Positions 22,433 to 34,245 are shown, numbered from the stretch's first letter. The stretch: 64,000 nt of DNA from Rosa chinensis (GCF_002994745.2 NC_037094.1:18585001-18649000), one strand, 5' to 3'. Translations and numbers: made by a program. The notes: generated from the letters alone by a model not told the origin.

Positions 22433-22617
22433 TTAGGTCAATATGAAACAACTTGGTTAGGACGTCTGGTGACCCAGGGTACGAAATACACTGTGCTCGT
22501 GATCCAGATGGTGAAATTAACACTAAAAAGCAGTGAATAATGGGTGACCTAGTGACCCAACGGGTGAACTTGCTCTTAGGTCAGTATGAAACAACTTGGT
22601 TAGGATGCCTGGTGAAT
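22433..22617. repeat. ~42-bp direct repeat, two copies 142 bp apart
   Basis: CTTAGGTCAATATGAAACAA and a near-identical copy occur at ~22434 and ~22576, each followed by CTTGGTTAGGA and CTGGTGA. The rest of 21.6-23.7 kb is AT-rich and shows no supported gene. Confidence 0.75.
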
Positions 22618-23730
22618 GACTGCTTCTTGCTAATGGTTTGGGCTTGAGTGAATCGGCATGCTTTCGTATTCTCTCTATAACTTGATCATTGTACCTTAGG
22701 CATGTATACTGTACTTTCAACCTAGCTTGCTTGGCCTTATCTACGTTTGTAGTGGTTAGATACAACGAATACAAGAATGAAATGTCGATATTAAAACCTC
22801 GAGTTGATTTAGTTTTTTTTGTTTCTTTTTAGGTTGGATCAATGCTTAATCTACAGTTGTGGTTTGGCTATTTCGATGGTGCCAACTTCCATTCTAGCCG
22901 AGAAATGGTTAAAAGTTGTTTGTTAATTGGTCGCCCCATACCATGGCTGTGGGAATATGTCATTTCTCATAGCCATAACTTGCTCGTATATTATTCTTTA
23001 TCTTTTACTTTTTGGAAGAAAGTATATTGTAGCTTGGTTGTGGAATGTAGGAATATGTATATTCTTGGATGTTATAAAGCCAAGTTCACAGTTTTGTGTG
23101 TGTATATATAGATCTTCGTAGGAAGAGACCCACAAGCACGCCTGTTGCGTTTGGCAGATCGCCACCCTAGAGGTCTCCATTTCTTCACGTCCTTGTCTTC
23201 AATTTCCAAATCTATTACTTCACTTCACAAGCAGGGGCACGATGGAGATGTCTCCTCCCTTTTCCCTAATTAAGCAGAGCGCCATATTCAAATGACCTAA
23301 TCTGCTATTTCAATTCTTCAGATTAATTCAAAGGAAAAATCAACTTTTAGTGGTAACCAACAAATTATCCATATTCCCTGCTCTTTTTTGAACCATCTTT
23401 CACTTGAGCCCATTAGTTGTAGCAGAACAAATGGAAGAATGGTTCAAAAACGAGAGTGGAAAGAAAGATGGTAATGCAGCCGAAGGAAATGGGCTAGAGA
23501 TAGAGAGTCTGCAGAAGTGGGAAGATGGTGTGGTGAGTGCCTTATGGTAAATATGAAAGTCGGTTGCACCAGAAACATTTTCCATATTTCTGATGAGTAA
23601 ACAAGGATTTGGAACAAGGAGAGTGAAAAATTTATAGCAAAAAAAAGAGTAGGACAATCCAACTTGTCTTGGGCCTGACCCGTGCCAACAGCCCAATTTA
23701 TGAACATATTATTGTGCAATTGTGATATAA

Positions 23731-25237
23731 GAGGACTTAAAAGAAAACAACTATCTTCTTTTAGGGTAAAGCTATGGTATGTTAACATTTCTCATATTTC
23801 AACTATTTTTACCTCTCTAAGGACTCATATTATCACTTTGAGAACTAATATTACTATTTTCAGGACTCATATGGTAAACTAAGAAAATTTACCACTTTAA
23901 GGACTCATGTTCCCATTTTGAGGACTAATATTACTATTTTGAGGACTCATGTGGTAACTAAGAACATGTGGTTAAGGACTCATGTTACTACTTTGAGGAC
24001 TAATATTACTATTTTGAGGACTCATTTTACCACTTTTAAGGCAATTGTATGCATGTCATACGTTAACACATTGTAGAATTTTCCCTTTTTTTATTCTCTT
24101 TAGTTTGAACTTTTATAAAATGAGGAGAGAGTTTCTTTCTTATTGGATGAAAGTATAATGCATTAATGAATTCCAATTAAAAAACGTGAAATCATCAAGT
24201 ATAAATTGGTTTGAGACTTAAGTACCTTGATGAGGAACAATTGAGATTAATATAAATGATTGGGCTGAGTAAAGATGATGCTTTAAAAAAATATTTGATT
24301 ACTATGAAGACTCACTATTGCACTAGTTAACAGACACAATTATCTTTGATTAGTAGTCTTGACTTTGCATTGAGTTCATATCAAGCCTTTTGGATAGTGG
24401 CGCTTTGTGCATAATCCATAATTATGTAATGAGATGTGTGAGATGCTTTTCTTATATAGCCTGAGGATTTTATCATTTCATTCTTATTTTTTCTCTCGCC
24501 TATAATAATTAGATAAGTCTTCATTCTCTCTTATTTGGTCTTGATGAATAATATTGAAATTTCTCTTTGAATCCATACATCCATTCAATATTTGGTATGC
24601 AATAGTACAATGCACAATCCCAACAATTATCAATCAGCAACTCAAAACTTCAATCATCTCTTTCACCCTTCCTGTCGTTCTCTATAATCAAATGTTTTCG
24701 TATATAGCCTGAGGTTTTTGTCATTTCATTCTTATTTTTTTTCTCGCCTATAATAATTAGATAAGTCTTCATTCTCTCTTATTTGGTCTTGATGAATAAT
24801 ATTGAAATTTCTCTTCGAATCCATACATCCATTCAATATTTGGGATGCAATAGTACAATGCACAATCCCAACAATTATCAATCACCAACTCAAAACTTCA
24901 ATCATCTCTTTCACCCTTCCTGTCGTTCTCTATAATCAAATGCAAGACCTTACAATTATTTGATCGTAAGGAGAGTGGTGCTACCTAATTGGCTTTCAAT
25001 TTCTATTATTTCACAAGCACAGGTGATAGTGATGACCATTCCCTTTAACATATTCAAATGATCCCATCATATAGATATATATGTTTGATGTTTGATGAAA
25101 AGTACCATAATATGACATTTTCTTCCATATATATTGGAATTTCTTGGATGCTATAAATTGGTTTGAGACTTAAATACCTTGATGAGGAACAATTGAGATT
25201 AATATGAATGATTGGGATGAGTAAAAATTTATATCCT
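23731..25237 (+). repeat. Segmental duplication, copy A (contains a MITE)
   Basis: After its MITE is removed, this segment aligns with copy B (27058-27595 + 33815-33949 + 37396-~37690). Inside copy A a ~248-bp part is duplicated in tandem (24453-24700 and 24701-24945), which copy B lacks. No protein is encoded. Homology ends near TAAAAATTTA at ~25235. Confidence 0.9.
23763..24086. mobile_element. MITE with internal 41-bp-type repeats
   Basis: The ends are inverted repeats (AGGGTAAAGCTATGG..TGTTAAC and, inverted, AGGGAAAATTCTAC..TGTTAAC). The interior repeats GAGGACTAATATTACTATTT and GAGGACTCAT several times. Copy B of the segmental duplication reads straight through the site (ATCTTCTTTTATTCTC at ~27098-27113), proving an insertion. 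Confidence 0.85.
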
Positions 25238-27057
25238 GTTCGGTAATGTTTTTGAAAACAATTTTCAAAAAATATATTTTAAAAATGAAAATGAGAAATG
25301 ATTTAATATTTTAAAGATTGGAGAACATGTCTAGTAGCTTTTTTCAAAATCATTTCCAAAAATAAAAACATCAAAAATTTGTTCGATAACAAAATATAAA
25401 ATTTTTATGGCATATTCGTGATTGGCATTTCATTTCATCGAATTACTATATCTAAGAATTTTTGAATGAAATTGTATGATTTCAAACTAAATAATATATT
25501 TATAATAAAAAAAATTAAAAAAAAAAACAAATCTACTACGGTTCTTTTCTTCTCCCTTAGTTATATCTTGCTTAATGTATCATTGTTCTAAAATATGAAG
25601 ACTGTTCAAAGCAGAGCTTCTTCTCCATAAAGCTCTCCAAGCTTTGATATGGGCAAGTTAAAAAATCGGGGCATGGGTCATTATAGTACAATTTCCGCAT
25701 AGAAACATTAGCGAATAATCTTTTCCAAAATATATATGAATTAATCAGGTGTAAGTTGCTGCAAAATTAAAAATATCAAACAGGTCCGTCTGTGGGTATG
25801 AAGGAGAAACTTCAAAAACTGATAACCAGATAAAACAACCTCAATTTACAATATAGATGATTAAATTTGATATGTCTACATATTTAGCAACCAATTGATG
25901 TCTATCAATACCACCCAAACCAAAGAAACATTCAGATATGGTGAGAATAGTTTTCCATCACAGATGTTTGCTTGTAGATCTTGAAAGTGAAAAGGAAGAC
26001 CCATACTATAGAACTACTGATTTACTAGGATCAGACTTCTAAAGAAAGAGAGGACGGAAGGAGATCAGAGCTAGTGGAAGAGCCAACTTTATCGTGGCTT
26101 TCATCAATATTTTATTCTCCGTGTTTTCTAATCCTCTCTTTCATTTTTAAAAACGGTGGATGTTTTCAAATTTATAGTGTAATTTGGTTCTTATTTTTGA
26201 AAATCGTTTTCCGTGTTTTTCTAATCAAGTCCACCGAACGCATATTCACTTGTTTTTGAAAATGAAAAAGCCCCTCTGAAAAGGTTACCAAACCGGCACA
26301 CTTCTCATTTTCATTTTGCAAGACAATATTTCAAAAAATATTTTGTAAAACATTATAGGACAAACCCTAAATCACACTGAAATGCTAATTACCAATTTAA
26401 GATACTAACACTAAAAAAGTAACAGTTCGACAGTACTCCTCCACACTGAAGCCGCCGTACTCCTCCACACCATGTCACCTTAGTGACCTCCACCTCTCCT
26501 CAAGTCTTCTAATGTTTTGATCTGCTTCTCCCTTTCCCGCTGCAGGAACTGCTCATGCTCCCACTATGTTTTCCAATAGGCTTCAATGGCCTTGAGGTTG
26601 ACATCTTGAGAAGGCAAGAGTACCAACATTGGGAGGTGCTTGGGGTGGTTGGTTTGACTTTTGGGACTTGTGTCCTCTGTCTTCCGTTGTTGCTGTTATC
26701 CATGATGGATGATGGTTTTGAGAGATGAGAGAATGGTGGGTGGTCAAAGAGGAAGTAATAAGGGAAAGGGGGTGAAAACTGAGATCTGAACCTCCTCACA
26801 TGCATATGTCGTCTTTTTATAGCTAAATTAAAAAGGCAATTCTGCAATTTCATCTAAAATGAGGGTCGATTTATGAACACTAAAAATAAATTGGGCCTAT
26901 CCAATCCCTGAAAGCACGAAACCCAAAAATGAAGCCCAACTCAAATAAAATTCCACAAACAAATACATACCGAGCTTGCATTCAATGGCTTGTGTATATT
27001 CCACCGAGGTACCGAAGCAAAACCTCCATTTAAGGTGGATCTAAAGAAGGCGGAGGC
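25238..27057. other. Intergenic region with no supported gene
   Basis: An inverted similarity links ~25240-25330 (GTTCGGTAATGTTTTTG) and ~26270-26360 (complement GTTTGGTAACCTTTT), suggesting an old ~1.1-kb inverted-repeat element. The minus-strand ORF 26853-26509 (114 codons) matches no family; another frame shows AIEAYWKT-stop-WEHEQFL. Confidence 0.4.
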
Positions 27058-27586
27058 GGAGGACTTGAGAAAAATAGAATGATAAAAACCTCATACTATC
27101 TTCTTTTATTCTCTTTAGTTTGAACTTTTATAAAATGAGGAGAGAGTTTCTTTCTTATTGGATGAAAGTATAATGCATTAATGAATTCCAATTAAAAAAC
27201 GTGAAATCATCAAGTATAAATTGGTTTGAGACTTAAGAACCTTGATGAGGAACAATTGAGATTAATATAAATGATTGGGCTGAGTAAAGATGATGCTTTA
27301 AAAAAATATTTGATTACTATGAAGACCCACTATTGCACTAGTTAACAGACACAATTATCTTTGATTAGTAGTCTTGACTTAGTCTTGACTTTGCATTGAG
27401 TTCATATCAAGCCTTTTGGATAGTGGCGCTTTGTGCATAATCCATAATTATGTAATGAGATGTGTGAGATGCTTTTCGTATATAGCCTGAGGTTTTTATC
27501 ATTTCATTCTTATTTTTTTCTCTCGCCTATAATAATTAGATAAGTATTCATTATCTCTTATTTGGTCTTGATGAACAATATTGAAA

Positions 27587-27595
<9 letters not shown>
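27058..27595 (+). repeat. Segmental duplication, copy B, first part
   Basis: This stretch aligns with 23731-24580 minus the MITE. The segment is interrupted by the LINE and resumes at 33815-33949 and 37396. Confidence 0.9.
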
Positions 27596-27617
<22 letters not shown>

Positions 27618-27670
27618 GGTAAGTAAGGGGTCAAAAGACCCAGAAACAAAGAAACAAAAAAGGACGCTAA

Positions 27671-30600
27671 CTAGCTTGGCCTATCATCATGCCTAACAGA
27701 GATTCTTCTTTGACGGGTTGCACCATCAAGATCATCAAGGTAAGCAGAAGAGGCATGAGTGGGAGGGCTATCAAACTCAATTATCCCATAATCATGATTG
27801 ATGCTCTCCTTAGCAAGGCAGTCTGCTACCATATTACTTTCTCTGTAAATGTGCTTTAGGGAGAAGCAAAGGAAGTTTCTGATCAAATTTTTGCAGCAAC
27901 AAATAAGGGAGCCCATGGGATGAAGAGTGACATCAGTATGAGAGATCAACTTTGCCAGAATTGCAGAGTCCGTTTCTACTTCAACATGAGTAATGTGACA
28001 TTTAAGAGCTTGTTGGAGACCATAATATAGGCCCCAAGATTCAGCATCTAAAACTTCGCCTATGCCCAAGTTTATCTGAAAACCCTTGATCCATAATCCA
28101 TTAGAACATCTGATAACCCCTCCAGCACCAATTTTTCCAGAATGTCCATTTCTACTTCCATCAATGTTTAATTTATAGGTTCCATGAGGGGGTTTCATCC
28201 AATTCAGAAGCTTAAGACAATAAGTTCTGTTCAAGTCAGATTTCAACTGAGCATTGTTCCATTCAGAGATAGCAGCACTAATGACCATACCTGGATAATT
28301 TGGTTTTCGAAAGTGAGACTCAAAAATATGATTGTTCCTCCATTTCCAGATAAGCCAGCATATGAAAACAAAGGTAGAACACCAAAGATTTCCAGCATTA
28401 CATTTGGCTTTGCAGAAAAGATTCGCCTGTAACCAACCTTCCCAACTCATGGAGAAGGTAAATTTAACAGGCTGAGGCAAGGTGAAAGACTTCCACACAT
28501 TAAGAGCAGCAGGACAATCTTTGAAAAGATGAGAGAGGGACTCACTATTGCAGCGGCATATAGGGCAAGTATCATCATCAGTGAGATGTCTTTTAACTCT
28601 GTGAGCATTGGTGAGAAGTTTACCATGACAAAGAACCCATAGGAAGGTCTTGAGCTTTGGGGGAATTTGCATTTTCCAAATAAATTTCCAAGGAGAGTTC
28701 ATCTGATCATAGTCCTCAAAGAAGATGGTGTAAGCTGACCTGACAGAAAAAGAACCATTGGAAGTGCATCCCCAGATTTGGATATCATCTCCACAACCAT
28801 CAAAACCAGGAGGAATTCGCAAAATTTGATTAGCAATATCAGTAGGAAGACAAGCAGAAAGTAAAGTCAAGTCCCAACCATTATCATTCCAGAAACTACA
28901 AACAGTAGCCTCAAAATTAATAATACACTCAGGCAGAGCATGATTGATAAGTGCAGTAGGAGAGAACCATACATCAGTCCAAAACTTAATTTTCCTACCA
29001 TCACCAACCCTCCATATAAGACCTTTTTTCAAAAGATTGACACCATGAAGAACACTTCTCCAAGTACTAGAGCAGTCTTTAGGTTGCTGATGGTTTTGGT
29101 CAAACAAATAGCCACGCTTCAAATACTTTTCTTTATAAATTGAAGCCCACAAGCCAACATCATTTTGGAATAACCTCCAACCAGCTTTAGCAAGCATTGA
29201 TTGATTCATATCAGAAGCTTTCTTGATTCCTAAACCACCAAGGTTCTTAGGCAAGCAAGCAGTATCCCAGTTCACCAAATGGATATTTTTTTTATTTTCA
29301 GTATCTCCCCACAAGAAGTTCCTATTTATTTTGTCCAAGTCATCACAAATATACATGGGCAATCTAGCAGTCTGCATAGCATAATTAGGAATAGCAGCAG
29401 TAACTGAATGAATTAAAGTTAATCTGCCAGCTAAACTTAAAACTTTGCTTTTCCAACCAGCCAATCGACTCTGAACTTTATCTAAGATGCTAGCATAAGT
29501 AAACTTAGTAACACGAGAGTGGATGAGAGGCATACCCAAGTATTTTCCCAGATCGGTGGTAAGAGGAGAGCCACAAGTGGAACTGATATGAGAAGCAATC
29601 TCATTGCTAGTGTTAGGAGAGCAGAAAATGAGAGACTTCTCATAACTGACAGCTTGTCCAGAGAGAGAGCAAAAAATATCAAGGCATTGCTTAATAATAC
29701 AGGCTTGATCAAAGGTTGCTTCAGAGAATAACATCAGATCATCAGCAAAGAAGAGATGAGAGATTTTAGGACCTGATTGAGAAGCCCTCACAGTTTTCCA
29801 AGCACCAATATCAACAGCAGATTGAATTAAATGGGACAATTTCTCCATGCAAAGAACAAAGATATAAGGTGAGAGGGGATCACCTTGTCTTATTCCTCGT
29901 TGAGCATTAAAAGATGGAGTAAGTTCACCATTAAGACAAATCTGGAAACTTGTGGAGGTAATACAACTCATGATAAGTTTTACGAGAGACTGAGGCAGAA
30001 GGGATTCACATAAAACAGACTCAATGAACTGCCAATTGAGGCGGTCATAAGCTTTAGATAAATCCACTTTCCAAGCAAAAAAGCCTTTCTTGCCAGCAGA
30101 CCTTTTGAATTTAAAAAGAATTTCCTGAGCAATCATTATATTATCTGAAATCTGTCTACCAGGGACATAACTGACCTGATTAGGGCTGACTAGCTTTTGC
30201 ATGAACTGTCGAATTCTTGCCACAATGATTTTTGAGATTACCTTGTAAACAGTATTGCACAGACTGATAGGTCTGAATTGCATCATACTTTGAGGTCCAC
30301 TGACTTTAGGAATTAAAGAGATAATGGTGTGGTTCAGACCACAAGGAATTTCACCAGAAGTAAAGGCATTCTGCACAATCAAAAAGACTTCTGTAGCATA
30401 AAGATTCCAAAACCTTTGGTAGAAAACAGCAGGAAATCCATCGGAGCCAGGAGCTTTGAGTCCTCCAATTGAGAACATGGCAGTCTTAACCTCACACATA
30501 TTGATTGGAAGACATAAATCATTCAGCTCATCAGATTCAAGAGAAGGAAAAAGCCAAGGAATAACAAATCTAGAATCCTGTGTGATGGAGTTAGAGAAAA

Positions 30601-31795
30601 GCTTTTGAAAGAAAGCAACAGCAATATTCTTCAAAGAATCAGTGTCGGTTTGCCAAACCCCATTTTCATCAAGTAATCCTTCAATTTTGTTTCTCCGCCT
30701 CCTCACAAGAGTACTCAAGTGAAAAAATTTGGTATTTCTGTCACCTCCTTGTAACCACTTGATCCTCGATTTTTGTTTCCAAAAAAGATTTTCCTGGTCT
30801 CTCAAAGTCTCATACTCAATCAAAAGCTTAGCTTCAAGGTTGAGGAGAAAGGGATTGCTATACCTGTCAGTAGCTTTCTGAATTCCACCGATGCGAGCAA
30901 GTAACTGTCTCTTTTTTTTGAAGACATTACCAAAAGTGTTTTGGTTCCAGTCCAGAAGAGCATGTGATAGATCTTGAGTTTTTTCAACAAAAGACCCACA
31001 AGAATTTTTCCAGGTATTATCAACATAAGAGGCAAAAGCCGCAAAATCATTGTGAGTCATCCACATAGCCTGAAATCTGAAAGGGATAGCAGCTCTGTTA
31101 ACAGAATTATTAGAATGAAGCTGTAAAAGAATAGGACAATGATCAGATTTCATTTTAGCCAAATGTCTTATAAAAGCTTCAGGAAAGTAAGATCTCCAAT
31201 CACAAGTGCAAAAAGCTCTGTCAAGCCTTTCTTTAATTCTGTTATTAGACCAAGTAAAGTTGGACCCAATGAATCCCATATCAATTAAGGCGTTATGATC
31301 AGCCCATTGCTTAAGCCCTCCAATTCTTCCACGCATAGGACCAAAGTTTTTGTCAGCAGAGGAATAAAGCTCATTATAATCACCAATAAAAATCCAAGGC
31401 AACTGATGTGTTGAAACCAGGTGATCAAAATAATTCCATAGATTGCTTCTAACAGAGTTAGTAGGACTAGCATAAAGCACAGTAAGCATCCAAGTGATAC
31501 CACCAGAGAGAGTCACTCTAACTGTGATTGATTGACAATTTTTATCCACAAATTGGACCTTAAAGAGATTAGGTTTCCAAAGGAGCCAAATACCACCAGA
31601 AAATCCATTGGCTTCAATAATGATATAATCAGAGAATCCAAGAGATAAGAGTGAATCTTTAGCTCTAGGAAATTGGACACGGGGTTCACAAACAGCCAAA
31701 ATATCAATTGAATGTAATTTAACAAGATCTGCAATGTCAGATCTAAATTTCTCACTTCCTGCACCTCTAGAATTCCAAAAGAGAACTTTAATCAT
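27671..31795 (-). CDS. LINE ORF2 polyprotein: endonuclease, reverse transcriptase, RNase H
   Basis: 1374 residues from ATG at 31795. An upstream in-frame TTG at 31834 overlaps the ORF1 stop but is a less likely start. An APE-type endonuclease (res 1-230) shows WNSRG (7-11), E37, GDYN (138-141) and SDH (217-219). The reverse transcriptase (~440-790) shows KVDLSKAYD (D578), RGIRQGDPLSP and FADD (683-686). A Cys-His zinc-binding zf-RVT region lies at ~1030-1105 (CPIC..H..C). The C-terminal RNase H (~1205-1335) has all four acidic residues: D1212 (NIDGS), E1252 (AESWG), D1276 (ETDS) and D1325 (VADCLA). The protein nicks target DNA and primes cDNA synthesis from it. No truncation is seen. Confidence 0.97.
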   Translation of the reverse strand: MIKVLFWNSRGAGSEKFRSDIADLVKLHSIDILAVCEPRVQFPRAKDSLLSLGFSDYIIIEANGFSGGIWLLWKPNLFKVQFVDKNCQSITVRVTLSGGITWMLTVLYASPTNSVRSNLWNYFDHLVSTHQLPWIFIGDYNELYSSADKNFGPMRGRIGGLKQWADHNALIDMGFIGSNFTWSNNRIKERLDRAFCTCDWRSYFPEAFIRHLAKMKSDHCPILLQLHSNNSVNRAAIPFRFQAMWMTHNDFAAFASYVDNTWKNSCGSFVEKTQDLSHALLDWNQNTFGNVFKKKRQLLARIGGIQKATDRYSNPFLLNLEAKLLIEYETLRDQENLFWKQKSRIKWLQGGDRNTKFFHLSTLVRRRRNKIEGLLDENGVWQTDTDSLKNIAVAFFQKLFSNSITQDSRFVIPWLFPSLESDELNDLCLPINMCEVKTAMFSIGGLKAPGSDGFPAVFYQRFWNLYATEVFLIVQNAFTSGEIPCGLNHTIISLIPKVSGPQSMMQFRPISLCNTVYKVISKIIVARIRQFMQKLVSPNQVSYVPGRQISDNIMIAQEILFKFKRSAGKKGFFAWKVDLSKAYDRLNWQFIESVLCESLLPQSLVKLIMSCITSTSFQICLNGELTPSFNAQRGIRQGDPLSPYIFVLCMEKLSHLIQSAVDIGAWKTVRASQSGPKISHLFFADDLMLFSEATFDQACIIKQCLDIFCSLSGQAVSYEKSLIFCSPNTSNEIASHISSTCGSPLTTDLGKYLGMPLIHSRVTKFTYASILDKVQSRLAGWKSKVLSLAGRLTLIHSVTAAIPNYAMQTARLPMYICDDLDKINRNFLWGDTENKKNIHLVNWDTACLPKNLGGLGIKKASDMNQSMLAKAGWRLFQNDVGLWASIYKEKYLKRGYLFDQNHQQPKDCSSTWRSVLHGVNLLKKGLIWRVGDGRKIKFWTDVWFSPTALINHALPECIINFEATVCSFWNDNGWDLTLLSACLPTDIANQILRIPPGFDGCGDDIQIWGCTSNGSFSVRSAYTIFFEDYDQMNSPWKFIWKMQIPPKLKTFLWVLCHGKLLTNAHRVKRHLTDDDTCPICRCNSESLSHLFKDCPAALNVWKSFTLPQPVKFTFSMSWEGWLQANLFCKAKCNAGNLWCSTFVFICWLIWKWRNNHIFESHFRKPNYPGMVISAAISEWNNAQLKSDLNRTYCLKLLNWMKPPHGTYKLNIDGSRNGHSGKIGAGGVIRCSNGLWIKGFQINLGIGEVLDAESWGLYYGLQQALKCHITHVEVETDSAILAKLISHTDVTLHPMGSLICCCKNLIRNFLCFSLKHIYRESNMVADCLAKESINHDYGIIEFDSPPTHASSAYLDDLDGATRQRRISVRHDDRPS

Positions 31796-31830
31796 TGGAA
31801 AGCAGGTAATAAGAGGGTTGAGACCCAAAA

Positions 31831-33591
31831 TCAATTATCAACCATATCCTCCATAATGGAGGATAGATCAGTATTCTCACCAGAGACAATAGATATCATG
31901 TTGTTCAAGTTATCAGAAGCAAGGACAGAACACACCTGACCATTGCTAGTAGAACCCTCATTAGTCGAATCCATTTCAGTGCAAGTTGACTCCAAATTTG
32001 TACAGCTCTCAGGAGGGCAATTCCCAAATTTGGCAGAGAAATTGGATGGAGGATGTGAATCTTGAACTGAGCTGGAAGAAACTGAAGACTGAATTTTATC
32101 AATGGGTATAGGCTGAGATGTTGCTTTAGACTTCTGTGCTAAAGATGTCACAATGTGTTTTCCAGAAGATTGATTAGATCTTTTTCCCAGGTTGAATTTA
32201 GGAACAAATGGTCTCGAACTAGACTTTCCATTAGTTATGTCTTTGAGAGGCTTTTTCTGAGATCCGGAAGGTTTGCCAATTGAGGTGTTTTTGTTGGATG
32301 TAGAAGCATGCTGCACATTGTCAGTAGTGATCATATTGGCTTTTTTTTGAACTTGTTTCCACATACGCACCACTGCAGGTTCAGAATTGTCTTTAACATC
32401 TAAAGAATCAACAGGAGTAGGTTGTACCTCATTAAGAGCATTTTCCTCTCCTTCAACAAAAGTCTCAAGTAATGCGAATCTCGAACCAGGTGGAACAGGG
32501 GCACTGTTAGCAGGAATCTTGCTAGAATTTGCTTTCTTGTTTTTGTACGACATGAGCATCCATGGTCCGTGGCCGGTTCGAGTTGCTTGCACATTCTGAT
32601 CAGCAATTTCCATGCCATTACACTGATGGTTGGGTTTGGTAAGCAAAGCAGTTTCCGTAGGATGCTGAAAAGAGTTAGTTGCAGTAGAATCTGGGGACGC
32701 GGGAGTTTCAGAATGCATATGATTTTCAGCATCAGGAACAGGCTTAGAGGGAGCAGAATGAGGGCAATTAGCTTTGGCATGTCCATAGCAACCACAATTG
32801 AAACAAATTTGTGATATTCCCTCATAAACAATTCCGTAGGCAACTCCTTCAATCTCCACAAAAGGTTTCAAAGGTGTCTGCAGATCAATTTCAACACAAA
32901 TTCTAGCAAACTTTCCTCGAGCTTGAGCTAAAGTTAACTTATCAATTTTGATGACAGTTCCCAGTATTTTCCCCACCACCTTAAGTGTATAATCCTTGAA
33001 ATATCTAACAGGAATACCCAGAATTCTCACCCATACAGCCATATTGTTTATTTTTTCATTGTTGGGATCAAATGCAGGACGCCACTTTTGGACAACCAAG
33101 GTCTGTCCAGCAAGAATCCAAGGACCTCCACATAAGGCAACATTAAGATCAGCTTCCAGTGTGAATTTAACTATGTAGAAGTCATTGGGCAAGTCAATGA
33201 GTTGCCATGGACCTTGAGGGTTCCATTTTCGTTTGAGACCACTATGCATAAAAGTATAGGCATTCTTGACATTTGGTTTTCCCATCAACTTCACAATAAC
33301 AGCACACCGCCATTCAATGTCCAATTTATCATTAATTCGCTGAGAGAAACAGATATTTGGAGCAATCGTACCTTCAGTGATAGTGTAATCCTCTTCAGTC
33401 ATTGCAAAATCTTCGATTGCAGCTTTGCCATAGTGACTGAGCGGGTTGAGAAGACGAGCGGCATAGCTAGTCGAATCAGGGGAAGAAACAGGTAATGGAG
33501 TTGCAGGTTCTGCATCAGTGGTTTGCGCCGCCGTGAACCTGTCGCAGAGAGCATCGTTTGCTCGGCATCGTTTGTTTTGATTTGCAGACAT
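31831..33591 (-). CDS. LINE ORF1: nucleic-acid-binding protein (DUF4283 + CCHC zinc knuckle)
   Basis: 586 residues from ATG at 33591 (MSANQNKRC). The frame is open further upstream, but that extension runs into the target-site duplication and host flank, so the internal ATG is preferred. A DUF4283 domain lies at ~90-255 (DIEWRCAVIVKLMGK .. GGPWILAGQTLVVQKW .. VWVRILGIPVRY). A CCHC knuckle follows (C263, C266, H271, C276; CFNCGCYGHAKANC), then a long Ser/Asn-rich tail. In plant LINEs this protein coats the element RNA. ORF2 starts 35 bp after its stop. Confidence 0.93.
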   Translation of the reverse strand: MSANQNKRCRANDALCDRFTAAQTTDAEPATPLPVSSPDSTSYAARLLNPLSHYGKAAIEDFAMTEEDYTITEGTIAPNICFSQRINDKLDIEWRCAVIVKLMGKPNVKNAYTFMHSGLKRKWNPQGPWQLIDLPNDFYIVKFTLEADLNVALCGGPWILAGQTLVVQKWRPAFDPNNEKINNMAVWVRILGIPVRYFKDYTLKVVGKILGTVIKIDKLTLAQARGKFARICVEIDLQTPLKPFVEIEGVAYGIVYEGISQICFNCGCYGHAKANCPHSAPSKPVPDAENHMHSETPASPDSTATNSFQHPTETALLTKPNHQCNGMEIADQNVQATRTGHGPWMLMSYKNKKANSSKIPANSAPVPPGSRFALLETFVEGEENALNEVQPTPVDSLDVKDNSEPAVVRMWKQVQKKANMITTDNVQHASTSNKNTSIGKPSGSQKKPLKDITNGKSSSRPFVPKFNLGKRSNQSSGKHIVTSLAQKSKATSQPIPIDKIQSSVSSSSVQDSHPPSNFSAKFGNCPPESCTNLESTCTEMDSTNEGSTSNGQVCSVLASDNLNNMISIVSGENTDLSSIMEDMVDN

Positions 33592-33814
33592 CGAGTCCTC
33601 TCCGCCACTACCCGGTGGGAGGGCGGAGAAGGTGAAGATGGGAGGGGTCGCCGTTGCCAGAGAAAGAGCAGAGTGCTCAATCAGTGGAGGAGTCACCGTC
33701 GGTAACAATGATTCCCAGTTTAGATCTGTGAAGCCGTGAAGGAGTTGCAGAGTTTGAAAAGTCGCCGCGCGTGGAGCGCGTACTAATAAACCAGATAAAG
33801 ATAATAGAGTTGGT

Positions 33815-33949
33815 AATATTGAAATTTCTCTTTGAATCCATACATCCATTCAATATTTGGTATGCAATAGTACAATGCACAATCCTAACAATTATCAACC
33901 ACCAACTCAAAACTTCAATCATCTCTTTCACCCCTCGTGTCGTTCTCTA
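33815..33949 (+). repeat. Segmental duplication, copy B, second part
   Basis: This stretch lies between the LINE and the solo LTR and aligns with ~24560-24690 / 24805-24935 of copy A. Confidence 0.9.
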
Positions 33950-34245
33950 TGTAATACCCCGAAAAAAATCCAAATTAAATTCCATGGATTTTTATAATTG
34001 ATTTTGCGGTATTAGGAGTGAGTACGAAGCTTGGAGAAGTTGTGGAAGTAGTTCGAACGATTTTATTTTCGAAAACGAACGTTATTTAAGCGCCCGCGAA
34101 AGTTGACTTTTTATACGTACCGAATTTGGGAAAACTTCCTTCACAAAAGTTGCAGAGCTCGTCGATACGATCGCGTGCATATATGGAACACAATATTCGG
34201 AGTTCGTATCAATTTATTTCGAATATTTGAAAACTTGAGATTTTT

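Larger units (their letters stand above)
27596..33814 (-). mobile_element. Full-length, apparently intact non-LTR retrotransposon (plant L1-type LINE)
   Basis: A 6.2-kb element is flanked by the 19-bp duplication AATATTGAAATTTCTCTTT (27577-27595 and 33815-33833) and ends in a long poly(A), seen as T-run 27596-27618. Order on the minus strand: ~220-bp 5' UTR, ORF1 (DUF4283 + CCHC knuckle), 35-bp gap, ORF2 (endonuclease, reverse transcriptase, zinc-binding, RNase H), ~50-bp 3' UTR, poly(A). Neither ORF has a stop or frameshift and all key residues are visible. It therefore may be, or recently was, mobilisation-competent. Confidence 0.96.

Noticed and set aside
22523..22774. 83-codon minus-strand ORF
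   Set aside because: It overlaps a small repeat pair and resembles no family.
26509..26853. 114-codon minus-strand ORF starting MKLQNCLFN
   Set aside because: No recognisable domain, and the more protein-like frame (AIEAYWKT) is broken by a stop. Left as unsupported.
32400..32861. 153-codon minus-strand ORF within LINE ORF1
   Set aside because: It overlaps ORF1 in another frame and lacks any domain.
33592..33849. N-terminal extension of LINE ORF1 to an ATG at 33849
   Set aside because: That ATG lies in host flank beyond the target duplication, so it is not part of the element.
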